Shown here: positions 32,343 through 40,181 of the stretch, in pieces
How the letters are laid out: each line of letters begins with the position of its first letter
How positions within the stretch are numbered: the first letter of the stretch is position 1
DNA from: Gemmatimonadota bacterium
GTDB lineage: Bacteria; Latescibacterota; UBA2968
Assembly (NCBI GenBank): GCA_009838845.1
Contig: VXRD01000095.1
Coordinates: 19,207 to 70,993 of the forward strand
Reading direction: 5' to 3'
DNA length: 51,787 nt
Position numbers and translations under genes: made by a program
The notes under the pieces: generated by a model
Databases searched by the model: none
What the model was told of the DNA's origin: nothing
What the model saw: the letters and a program-made list of their open reading frames with translations, nothing else

Positions 32343-35300
32343 TTAATCTGCTGCGCGATTCAGTTCTGATCGGAATGCGCCGCGTTCGCGCCCAATGAGG
32401 TGGTAGAAGGCGTTGATGATGTCTTCGAGAATATTGTAGCTGATGGGGACGAGCAAGAGGGTGATGACGGTTGCAAAGAGAACGCCAAAACCGAGGGATA
32501 TAGCCATGGGAACCAGGAATTGCGCCTGAAGGCTTTTTTCTAATAGCAGGGGGGTGAGGCCGAGAAATGTCGTGACCGAGGTCAAGAGTATGGGGCGGAA
32601 ACGCACAGCACCGGCTTCGCGGAGGGCATCGGAAAGTGGGTGGCCTTTTTCGCGTTGTTTGTTGATAAAATCGACCATGACCAGACTGTCATTGACGACG
32701 ATACCTGTAAGTGCAACGATGCCAAATACAGAGAGAATCGAGAGATTAAATCCAAGAGCGACATGCCCCCAGACTGCGCCGACGATTCCAAATGGGATGG
32801 CCCCCATCACAATGAGGGGTTGGACATAGGATTTGAAGGGAATGGCGAGCAAAATATAAATGATGAGTAAGGCGATAACAAAGCTTTGGGCCAGTCCCTG
32901 TAGCATTTCATCCTGTTCTCTTTGCTGGCCTTCAAAATCGTAGCGCACGCGGGGGTGGTCTGCCAGTATTTGAGGCAAGACAGTGCGGGTGCATTCGGCG
33001 ATGATTTCGTTTGCATTTGCGATGCTGATATCGACATCGGACGTGACGTTGATAACTCTCTGGCGGTCGGCGCGGCGGATGGATGCGTAGCCCCGACCAG
33101 GTTCTGCTCTGGCGGCAATTGAGAAGGGCACTTCGCCACCGCCGGGCGTGCGAATGCGCATGTCTTCGAGGTTACCCAGGGAGCGTCGCTCTGATTCGGG
33201 ATAACGCACCATCACGCGGATGTCGTCGCGCCCGCGCTGAATGCGTTGCGCTTCTTCACCGTAAAATGCCTGTCTGACCTGGCGCGCGAGGTCGGCCAAT
33301 GTGATGCCCAGGGTTTCAGCTTGTCGGGTGAGGGAGAGTTTCACTTCCTCTTTCCCCGGGCGGAAGGAATCCGCGATGTCAAAGACACCGGGATAGTCAT
33401 TCAACGCGCTTTTGAATTTTTCGGCGACTTCGCGCAATTCGCCGTAGTCGGGGCCTGAGAACTGGATATTGATAGCTTCTCCAGATGAAAATAGCGAGGA
33501 TGAGTAGGTCAGTTCGACCGCGTCGGGAATAGCGCCGGTGAGTTCGCGCCAGCGGTTGGCAATTTCCTCACTGCTGATGTCGCGATTTTCCGAAGGCATG
33601 AGTTCAATATAGACTTCGCCCAGATGTGCCGATGAAAATGAGGCGGTACTCCCGGTGGGCGGACCTTGTGCTGCGCGATAGGGTTGTTCGCCCACAGATG
33701 CGAAAACATGGCGAAATACCGAACCCGAATTCTCGCCTTCGATTTCCCGTTGGAGTTGCTGCGCTGACGCCTCCAGGCGGCGCACTGCTTTTTCAGTGAC
33801 CTCGGCAGGTGTGCCCTGGGGCATGGTGAGCATAGCTACGATATTATCGGATTCGACGTTGGGAAAAAAGACGAACTTGATCCATCCGCCGCCAACGAGA
33901 CCCACGGTGAGAAAGAGCGTGGCAACACCCCCTGCGAGGGTTAGATACCGCCATTGGAGTGCCCATTCGAGAAAGGGACGATAATAGCGGTCAACAGCGA
34001 TGAGCAAACCATCGGCCACGCCATTTTGAACGCGTTGCCACAGAGTGACAATGGCGCGTTTGCGCGGGGGATCGCTGTCTTTTTTTAAATCTATTTTGGC
34101 GTGCGCGAGGTGTGCTGGTAAAATAAAGAGCGATTCGATGAGGGAAAATATGAGGGTAAGGATAACAATCATGGGAATGAGTCTCATGATTTTTCCCATG
34201 CTGCCTTCAACGGTGAGCAAGGGAGAGAAGGCCGCAATAGATGTGAGGATAGCAAAAATGACGGGAACATATACTTCTTGCGCGCCATCAATGGCGGCGC
34301 GCAAACCGCGTTTGCCCATTTGGTAATGGCGATAGATGTTTTCTCCTACGATGACCGCGTCATCTACGACAATGCCGAGCACCACGATAAATGCAAAAAG
34401 GGAGATCATGTTGATGGAGATGTCGAAGAAGGGCATCAGGCCGATTGCGCCGAGAAATGAAATGGGAATGCCCAGAGCAACCCAGAAGGCGAGGCGCAAA
34501 CGGAGAAACATCGTCAGCGCGATAAAGACGAGGATAAAACCCAGTTGACCATTGTGCAGCATGAGTTCCAGGCGGTCATTTAAGATGCGAGAAAAGTCTG
34601 CCCAGACGGTGAGTTTGATGCCATCGGGCATGCGCTGTTGTGTATTATTGATATAGGCTTTGACTTTTTTGGTAATATCCAGAGCATTTTGATCGCCTAC
34701 GCGATAAACCTTGACCGTCACGGTGGGTTCTGCATCAAATTGAGCAGATTGATCTGTTTCCGCAAACCCGTCGATGACTGTGGCGACATCGCCCAGGCGA
34801 AGGTACGTGCCATCGGGCCGAGAGCGCAAGACGAGCGATTCAAATTCTTTGCCTCGATATGCCTGCCCTTTGGTGCGCAACAGGATTTCGCCGCCCTGTG
34901 TTCGAATGGCGCCGCCGGGCAGATCGAGCGAGAAAAGCCTCACGGCCATGGCAATTTCGCTAAAGGTGAGGTCGTAACGCCTCAGGTCATTTTCCGAGAC
35001 TTCGATAGCGATTTCGTAAGGGCGTGTGCTGACGAGATCGACCTGTGTGATGCCGGGAATGGTTGCAATGTCGTCTCTGACTTGCTCACCGATTGTTTTG
35101 AGGGTTTTTTCATCTGTCGGTCCCGAGATAGCAACGTTGATGACCTGGCGGCGGTTGGTGATTTCTCGAATGACGGGTTTTTCCGTTTCCACCGGAAAAG
35201 TGGTGATGGCATCTACGCGGGCTTTGACATCGTCGAGCAGTTTGCGCATATCAGCACCCGACTCGAGTTCGATGTTGACGACACCGCTGTTCTCCGATGC

Positions 35301-35552
35301 CGTGGAGGTGATGCGCTCGATGCCGTCGAGACCTACTACGGCTTCTTCGATGCGTATGCAGACGGCTTCTTCGACTTCTTCGGGAGCAGCGCCTCGATAG
35401 ATCATGGAGATATTGATCATGTCCTGTGAAAATTCTGGGAAGACTTCCATGCGAATACTGGATGTGAGAAAAATGCCACCTCCCAGGATCAACACCATCA
35501 ACAGATTGGCCGCCACGCTGTTTCGGGCAAACCATTCAATGGCATTTTTCAT
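32343..35552 (-). CDS. RND-family efflux permease (AcrB/AcrD/AcrF type)
   Basis: A 1069-residue inner-membrane proton-driven pump with two six-helix halves and two large periplasmic loops. The fourth helix carries the paired Asp (VLGIVVDDAVIVGENIYRH, near residues 407-408) of the proton relay. In the second half the place of the conserved Lys of AcrB is occupied by Asn-Asp-Ser in LTGIVVNDSLVMVDFINK. The start overlaps the stop of the adaptor gene by 4 bp (ATGA, 35549-35552). Substrates cannot be read from sequence. An outer-membrane TolC-like channel is not encoded in this window, so it must be elsewhere. Confidence 0.92.
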   Translation of the reverse strand: MKNAIEWFARNSVAANLLMVLILGGGIFLTSSIRMEVFPEFSQDMINISMIYRGAAPEEVEEAVCIRIEEAVVGLDGIERITSTASENSGVVNIELESGADMRKLLDDVKARVDAITTFPVETEKPVIREITNRRQVINVAISGPTDEKTLKTIGEQVRDDIATIPGITQVDLVSTRPYEIAIEVSENDLRRYDLTFSEIAMAVRLFSLDLPGGAIRTQGGEILLRTKGQAYRGKEFESLVLRSRPDGTYLRLGDVATVIDGFAETDQSAQFDAEPTVTVKVYRVGDQNALDITKKVKAYINNTQQRMPDGIKLTVWADFSRILNDRLELMLHNGQLGFILVFIALTMFLRLRLAFWVALGIPISFLGAIGLMPFFDISINMISLFAFIVVLGIVVDDAVIVGENIYRHYQMGKRGLRAAIDGAQEVYVPVIFAILTSIAAFSPLLTVEGSMGKIMRLIPMIVILTLIFSLIESLFILPAHLAHAKIDLKKDSDPPRKRAIVTLWQRVQNGVADGLLIAVDRYYRPFLEWALQWRYLTLAGGVATLFLTVGLVGGGWIKFVFFPNVESDNIVAMLTMPQGTPAEVTEKAVRRLEASAQQLQREIEGENSGSVFRHVFASVGEQPYRAAQGPPTGSTASFSSAHLGEVYIELMPSENRDISSEEIANRWRELTGAIPDAVELTYSSSLFSSGEAINIQFSGPDYGELREVAEKFKSALNDYPGVFDIADSFRPGKEEVKLSLTRQAETLGITLADLARQVRQAFYGEEAQRIQRGRDDIRVMVRYPESERRSLGNLEDMRIRTPGGGEVPFSIAARAEPGRGYASIRRADRQRVINVTSDVDISIANANEIIAECTRTVLPQILADHPRVRYDFEGQQREQDEMLQGLAQSFVIALLIIYILLAIPFKSYVQPLIVMGAIPFGIVGAVWGHVALGFNLSILSVFGIVALTGIVVNDSLVMVDFINKQREKGHPLSDALREAGAVRFRPILLTSVTTFLGLTPLLLEKSLQAQFLVPMAISLGFGVLFATVITLLLVPISYNILEDIINAFYHLIGRERGAFRSELNRAAD

Positions 35553-36712
35553 TGCGTGCCTCCAGTGCGCACGGTGCGTACGCGCATGCCATCGACGACG
35601 GTATCGATTGGCGATAGGCAGAGTTGATCACCTGATTTTAGACCGCTTTTAACAACGACTTTTTCTGCGTCGGCGCGCAAGATGTCGATGGTTCGATAAT
35701 AGAGGCGATTGCCCGTGACCACGAGGACGCGACTTTTGCCGCGCAGTGCAGCACGCGGGATGACCACGACGTTTTCCGCGCGCTGGCCCAGGATTTCTGC
35801 AGTGACAAACAGACCCACAGCTAATGGCGGCGTGTTGCTATCGCGCTGGCGGTATGGATTATCTACGCGCCCGACGAGCGCGATCATGCCAGAGCGCGTG
35901 TCAATTTCGCCTTCAACGCGCACAATGCGTCCCATATAGGTGTGTTTCTGTCCGGCAAATGTGGCGTGGAAGCGCACATCGGGGCCTGAATTATGATGGG
36001 GATTATTGCGAAAGGAGAACGGCAGGTCTAGGTAAGCGAGTTGCTCATCGGGCACGGGCAGGCGCACTTCGGCATAGTCAATCGCGTAAATGTGGCCGAG
36101 CGGTGAACCCGGGTTGACGTATTGTCCGACATCGGCATTTTTGGTGCGAACGCGTCCGGGATATGGTGCTCTGATTTGCGTGCGTTCGAGGTTGAGGTTG
36201 GCGCGCATCAATGCGCCTTCGGCTGCGGCAATGGTCGCACGGGCTTCGTCAATTTGTGGCTTGCGCAAGACGAGATCGGTTGGATCTCCATTGCCCAGGC
36301 GTTTCCATTCGTCACGGGCAATTGCGGCTTCTTCTTCTTCGCGTGCCAATCGCAATTTGGCCTGTGCAACCTGAACCTGTGCCTGTGCGACAGCGACTGC
36401 GTAATCGCGCGGATCAATGGTGAGCAGGACATCGCCTTTTTCGAAAAATCCCCCGTTGGCAAATGCGGGCGATACATCAATGATCTGGCCTGCCACTTGT
36501 GAAACGAGTGTGGTTTGCGTGCGCGGGGCAACCGTGCCTTGCGCTGGAATAATGAGTTGGAAGTCTGTGGGATGAAGGGATTTAACTCGCACAAGCGGTG
36601 GGGGTACTTCTGTTGGTTTGGGCTGGACGACTTCCCGGTTTTTGACAAGTGCAAAAGCTCCCAGCATACCGATAATCAGGACAATGATGGGAAGGAGGAT
36701 TTTGAGTTTCAC
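35549..36712 (-). CDS. RND efflux periplasmic adaptor (membrane fusion protein)
   Basis: A 387-residue membrane fusion protein linking the RND pump to the outer-membrane channel. An N-terminal anchor (ILLPIIVLIIGMLGAFALV) is followed by the barrel start VIPAQGTVAPRTQT-like segment (PAQGTVAPRTQTTLV), lipoyl half-motifs (GQIIDVSPAFANGGFFEKGD), a coiled hairpin (AVAQAQVQVAQAKLRLAREE), and the second lipoyl half (IRAPYPGRVRTKNADVGQYV). It is between the coiled-coil protein gene (18 bp upstream) and the permease gene (4-bp overlap). Confidence 0.9.
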   Translation of the reverse strand: MKLKILLPIIVLIIGMLGAFALVKNREVVQPKPTEVPPPLVRVKSLHPTDFQLIIPAQGTVAPRTQTTLVSQVAGQIIDVSPAFANGGFFEKGDVLLTIDPRDYAVAVAQAQVQVAQAKLRLAREEEEAAIARDEWKRLGNGDPTDLVLRKPQIDEARATIAAAEGALMRANLNLERTQIRAPYPGRVRTKNADVGQYVNPGSPLGHIYAIDYAEVRLPVPDEQLAYLDLPFSFRNNPHHNSGPDVRFHATFAGQKHTYMGRIVRVEGEIDTRSGMIALVGRVDNPYRQRDSNTPPLAVGLFVTAEILGQRAENVVVIPRAALRGKSRVLVVTGNRLYYRTIDILRADAEKVVVKSGLKSGDQLCLSPIDTVVDGMRVRTVRTGGTQ

Positions 36713-36730
36713 GATGTATTTTCTCCTCGT

Positions 36731-37543
36731 CTATTTTTCTGAAGGAACTCGGGGGCGTTTAAATTCTTTTAGAAAGAGAGAATCGACGGTGGCTTGAAGG
36801 ATCAGGAGTGCCCGCTGATGGTCACCGGATTGTTGTAAGAGGCGACTGGCTATCTGGCGTGCGTTGTCGGCGTTGTCCTGTGCGCGTTTGAGATCGCTTC
36901 TCAGTGCTTTAATCTGGCGATTTTGTACGTTTAGTCGCTCGTTGGCGCGGTCGAGTTTTTGTTGGGTGTTTCGCAATGTCTCGCGGTTTTTGGTGTGTTG
37001 TGCTTCCTCGCGCTTAAGCCGATTTTGGGTTGATGCGTGAAGTGATCTTTCGGTGTTGAGGCTGTCGAGATAGGCGCGGTGTGCGCGGGTTTCCCGATCT
37101 AAGTCGCTTTGTGTGAGGCGCAATTGTTCGCGTGCAGAGGCAAGTTCTTTGCGGGTGCGTTGGTGATGGTCGATTTCGTTGGATAGCTTGCCGCGCACCT
37201 CGACTTCAGATCCGGTGAGTTCCGCTTTTTCATTGATTTGGGACATGAGGCGGTCGGTTTGGTCGCCGAGTCGCTCGCGAAAAGCCGTGAGTTCTTGCTG
37301 AAACCGCGCCTGGGTATTTTCAAGGGTTTGCCCTTGGCGCGTGAGCGAGGTTTGCAAAATCAGGATCAGAAAAGTGATAACTATGACAGATGCGTAGCCC
37401 AAAAATCCGTAGAGCCAGCGATTTTCAAGGCGGAAGAAGGATTTGCCTTCAATTTTGTCGCGCTCTGAAATATAAAAAACAATGTACACACCCACGCCGA
37501 GCAGAATGAGCGCGCCGAGTGTAGAGAGGATGAGGATTTTCAT
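36731..37543 (-). CDS. Membrane-anchored coiled-coil protein of unknown function
   Basis: A 270-residue protein with two N-terminal membrane helices (ILSTLGALILLGVGVYIVFY, and GYASVIVITFLILILQ) and a long coiled coil from residue 75 to 250, with many E, R, Q and L heptads. The last ~20 residues are LQATVDSLFLKEFKRPRVPS. I do not recognise the family. It precedes the RND adaptor by 18 bp in one operon, so a structural or assembly role at the envelope near the pump is possible. It may alternatively have an unrelated role and only share the transcript. Confidence 0.65.
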   Translation of the reverse strand: MKILILSTLGALILLGVGVYIVFYISERDKIEGKSFFRLENRWLYGFLGYASVIVITFLILILQTSLTRQGQTLENTQARFQQELTAFRERLGDQTDRLMSQINEKAELTGSEVEVRGKLSNEIDHHQRTRKELASAREQLRLTQSDLDRETRAHRAYLDSLNTERSLHASTQNRLKREEAQHTKNRETLRNTQQKLDRANERLNVQNRQIKALRSDLKRAQDNADNARQIASRLLQQSGDHQRALLILQATVDSLFLKEFKRPRVPSEK

Positions 37544-37664
37544 AGTTGATTCTCATTGTGAGCTAATAAGCGGTGTGCAACTTTCCAAGAAGATCGTTTG
37601 AATATTGTAAATAGCAAGGTTTCGGCTTTAAACGCAAGTAGAAATACAAGGGTGTAGAAGCACA

Positions 37665-37694
37665 AAGAGCGCCGGCAAATCGCGCCGACGCTCT
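37665..37694 (-). terminator. Weak hairpin terminator after the sigma factor gene
   Basis: AGAGCGCCGGC pairs with GCCGACGCTCT with one mismatch (37665-37694). On the minus strand only a short T stretch follows, so it is a weak rho-independent terminator candidate for the sigma factor transcript ending at 37747. Confidence 0.4.
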
Positions 37695-37746
37695 GGTTTT
37701 GTTAGGGCTGTGTTTTAAGGGAACACGCGGTGTACAATTTTTCACT

Positions 37747-38736
37747 TTAACTACAATAGGTGGCAAGTCTTTTACTGTGGGTGGGATGCCTCAGCCGATT
37801 GAGTGCCTCCTCTTTGAGTTGGCGCACCCGTTCTCTACTTACCCCCAGTTTGTTACCTATTTGTTGATAGGTCGCGGGTTTTGAACTGCTGACTTCGGTG
37901 TTTTCCGCCGGGTCGCTGAAACCGTAATAGAGATGTAGAATTTGCCGGTCGCGGTCGGGCAAGGCACTGAGCGCGTTGTGTATATCATTGTGCATAGTGT
38001 CTTGAATATAGGCGTCTTCCGGAGACAATGTTTGGGAATCCGGTAGAGTTTCTTGCAGGGTGACAGCGCGTGGTGCGGAGTTTGTGGCCTCATCGTACAT
38101 TGGGGTATCCAGAGATACGGTATTGTAAGCCGATTCGAGGGTGTGCGTAACCTTTTTGAGAGGCAGATCGGTTTCTCGGGCGAGTTCATCGGCATCGGGT
38201 TGTCGGTCGAGGTGCTGAGTCAGATCAGCTTCGACTTTGCGCAATTTGTTGAGGTCGTTGACAACATTTCCGGGAATCCGGATGGATCGGGTTTGAACTT
38301 CGAGGGCTTTGAGGATGTTCTGCCGTATCCACCAGACTGCATAAGTAATGAACTTGTAACCTTTTTCGGGTTTGAATTTGCGGGCAGCAGTCATCAAGCC
38401 CATGTTGCCTTCATTGATGAGATCGGCCATGGGAAGCCCTTGATTCTTAAAATTTTTGGCAACGTGGATGACAAAGCGCAGGTTGCTGGTGATGAGCTTT
38501 TCGCGGGCGTGCTCTCCTGCCCGCTGGGCACTCGCACTCGCACTTGGCAGGTTGCCCAGAGCAATTTGCTCTGTCAGTGCTCTTTCTTCGTCTGGTGTGA
38601 GCAGTGGATGTCGTTCAATCTCCTTGTAGTAATAGGCCAGAGAGGGTTCATCGCCCACATAGGGCGAAGCGCAAACTGGGGCTTTGCGAAGAGCCTGCTG
38701 GACGGGGGGGCGATGCTGTTTCATTTCGGAAATCAC
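37747..38736 (-). CDS. Sigma-70 family RNA polymerase sigma factor, primary-type (group 1/2)
   Basis: A 329-residue sigma70 factor. Region 1.2 is LAYYYKEIERHPLLT, region 2.2-2.4 runs through GNMGLMTAARKFKPEKGYKF and FITYAVWWIRQNILKALEVQ, region 3 follows with SIRIPGNVVNDLNKLRKVEA, and region 4.2 is YQQIGNKLGVSRERVRQLKE. Its 2.4 and 4.2 look like those of primary sigma factors, so it should read TTGACA/TATAAT sites; absence of region 1.1 and the short length point to a group 2 (stress-type) paralogue or a reduced primary factor. The start is GTG with GGAGG close upstream; an ATG four codons later is also possible. The promoter upstream contains a LexA-like palindrome. Confidence 0.9.
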   Translation of the reverse strand: MISEMKQHRPPVQQALRKAPVCASPYVGDEPSLAYYYKEIERHPLLTPDEERALTEQIALGNLPSASASAQRAGEHAREKLITSNLRFVIHVAKNFKNQGLPMADLINEGNMGLMTAARKFKPEKGYKFITYAVWWIRQNILKALEVQTRSIRIPGNVVNDLNKLRKVEADLTQHLDRQPDADELARETDLPLKKVTHTLESAYNTVSLDTPMYDEATNSAPRAVTLQETLPDSQTLSPEDAYIQDTMHNDIHNALSALPDRDRQILHLYYGFSDPAENTEVSSSKPATYQQIGNKLGVSRERVRQLKEEALNRLRHPTHSKRLATYCS

Positions 38737-38825
38737 GTTTCCTCCTTATGGTGTTCTGAGGTCCTATATCGTGTGTGGAACATCTGTCTATTTCTGTGAA
38801 ATGGCCTCAGTTATGGTTGAGCAAA

Positions 38826-38854
38826 AATATAGTGAACATTTGTTCATAAGTCAA
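38826..38854 (-). promoter_or_regulatory. Sigma factor promoter with embedded LexA-like palindrome
   Basis: Minus strand: -35 TTGACT (38849-38854), exactly 17-bp spacer, -10 TATATT (38826-38831). The spacer contains TGAACAAATGTTCA at 38833-38846, an inverted repeat that fits GAAC-N4-GTTC, the SOS-box form known from Bacillus-type LexA. A repressor bound there would block both boxes. The start codon of the sigma gene is about 85 bp downstream. Confidence 0.6.
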
Positions 38855-38861
38855 GAAAAAA

Positions 38862-38904
38862 ATAACACAATAAATAATTGTTTATAGGTAATTTATTGTG
38901 TTAT
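38862..38904 (-). terminator. AT-rich rho-independent terminator of the 47.5-39.0 kb operon
   Basis: ATAACACAATAAAT (38862-38875) and ATTTATTGTGTTAT (38891-38904) are perfect 14-bp complements around a 15-nt loop. On the minus strand a long T-run follows. It lies about 60 bp beyond the stop of the QueD-like gene and ends the long minus-strand operon just upstream of the sigma factor promoter. Confidence 0.7.
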
Positions 38905-38965
38905 AAGAAAAAATATGTGCAGTATTTTGTGCAGTAGGGCAAAAAACGCCATTCAGGTGTATAGA

Positions 38966-39418
38966 TCAGCCATCCACGAGTTCGTATATGCCCGAGTTTT
39001 TCATGTTTTCGCGGGTTTCAACTTTATAGACCCAGCATCGGTTGTGGGTCATGTTGCGCACGAGTTTGTCGGCGTAATCAAAGACAAATTTTGATGACGC
39101 TTCCATGCCAACGTTGGGCATAATTCGCAGATCGATTATACCCCGGCGGTGCATTTCTTCAAAAAATTCGCGTTCGGGATCATTTTCGTTGATGAGCATC
39201 GTGTGGTCAAACATGTGCTCTAACCATGCTTTGAGCTTCTTGAGCTTGCTAAAATCGACGACAAAGTGATTTTCGTCGAGTTCGTTGCAGGTAAAATAAA
39301 GCGTAATCTCGCGGTTATATCCGTGAATAAAGCGACAGTGACCGTCGTGATATCCCTGACGATGTGCACAGGGCAGATCGTGATAGGTTTTTGTCGATGA
39401 AAATTTTCCCTTTCCCAT
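38966..39418 (-). CDS. QueD-like 6-pyruvoyl-tetrahydropterin / 6-carboxytetrahydropterin synthase homologue
   Basis: A 150-residue protein of the 6-pyruvoyl-tetrahydropterin synthase / QueD family, which acts on dihydroneopterin triphosphate in pterin or queuosine synthesis. The first zinc His is in DLPCAHRQG, the catalytic Cys in DGHCRFIHGYN, the Asp-His pair in EHMFDHTMLIN, and the Glu in VGMEASSKFVF. The canonical HGH zinc pair reads HGY here. This DLPCAHR...HCRFIHGYN pattern occurs in a QueD-like subgroup, so the protein is probably a relative rather than standard QueD. The ATG at 39418 has AAAGG 6 nt upstream; the ATG two codons earlier is too close. It is last in the long operon, followed by the 38862-38904 terminator. 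Confidence 0.78.
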   Translation of the reverse strand: MGKGKFSSTKTYHDLPCAHRQGYHDGHCRFIHGYNREITLYFTCNELDENHFVVDFSKLKKLKAWLEHMFDHTMLINENDPEREFFEEMHRRGIIDLRIMPNVGMEASSKFVFDYADKLVRNMTHNRCWVYKVETRENMKNSGIYELVDG

Positions 39419-39433
39419 GGGCATCCTTTCTGT

Positions 39434-40153
39434 TTACGGCCTTTTCGCTGTGCCGTCTTGCGGGGTGTAGCCCAATACTTCCCTGGTGGCATCAATTCCG
39501 AGATAGGATTTTTTGTGATCAGATACGCCATGTACAATGGCAAAGTCGGTATCTGCTTCCACGCATTTTTGAAAAAGTTGTGCGGTATCCCGCGGGCTGA
39601 TGAGTATGCTGGGTTTGTCTGGATCGTAAATTTCATCGGCATTCCATCTCGGGCCGCCCAGGCGCACACAGATGCAGGATAGTCCGTGGGTTTCGGAATA
39701 TACCCGCGCAAGGGCTTCGCCCCAGCATTTGGTGGCGCCATAGACATTGGTGGGAAATATGGGCACATCCCATTCGATGGAGGAATCGCCCGGGTAGCCT
39801 AACACAGCATTGACCGAACTGGCAAAAACAATGCGCTTGCAACCGCACAGGTGTGCAGCGTGAAAGGCGTTGTATGCGCCAATGATATTGAGGTCGAGCA
39901 AGGTTTCGTAAAAGTCGGCACGTGGACTGCGATCGGCTGCGAGGTGTATTACGGTATGAATGCCTCGACAAGCAGCGTGAAATTCGTCGAGATTGGTAAT
40001 ATCCATCCGGACAAATTCTTCGTGATCTGCAAGATTTTCAACCGGGTTCACATCTGCAAGCCGAAGGCGATAGGTCGCGCCCCAGTGCTGGCGCAACATG
40101 CCGGCGACAAAGCCTGCACCACCTGTGATGAGAATGTGTTTTTGTTCGGACAT
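39434..40153 (-). CDS. NAD-dependent epimerase/dehydratase
   Basis: A 239-residue short form of the extended SDR family, often annotated as a sugar-nucleotide epimerase or uronate dehydrogenase-like. The cofactor motif is ILITGGAGFVAGMLRQH, followed by VIHLAADRSPRADF, the catalytic Ser region FASSVNAVLG and YGATKCWGEAL (YxxxK). It lacks the C-terminal ~80 residues of typical 320-residue epimerases and resembles uronate-dehydrogenase-type proteins in length. The ATG at 40153 is preferred because the frame upstream contains only an improbable Cys-rich leader that overlaps the DUF6785-type gene. It is 15 bp from the QueD-like gene. Confidence 0.83.
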   Translation of the reverse strand: MSEQKHILITGGAGFVAGMLRQHWGATYRLRLADVNPVENLADHEEFVRMDITNLDEFHAACRGIHTVIHLAADRSPRADFYETLLDLNIIGAYNAFHAAHLCGCKRIVFASSVNAVLGYPGDSSIEWDVPIFPTNVYGATKCWGEALARVYSETHGLSCICVRLGGPRWNADEIYDPDKPSILISPRDTAQLFQKCVEADTDFAIVHGVSDHKKSYLGIDATREVLGYTPQDGTAKRP

Positions 40154-40181
40154 GAGAAACCTTTCTGTAGTAGCCCCAGGC

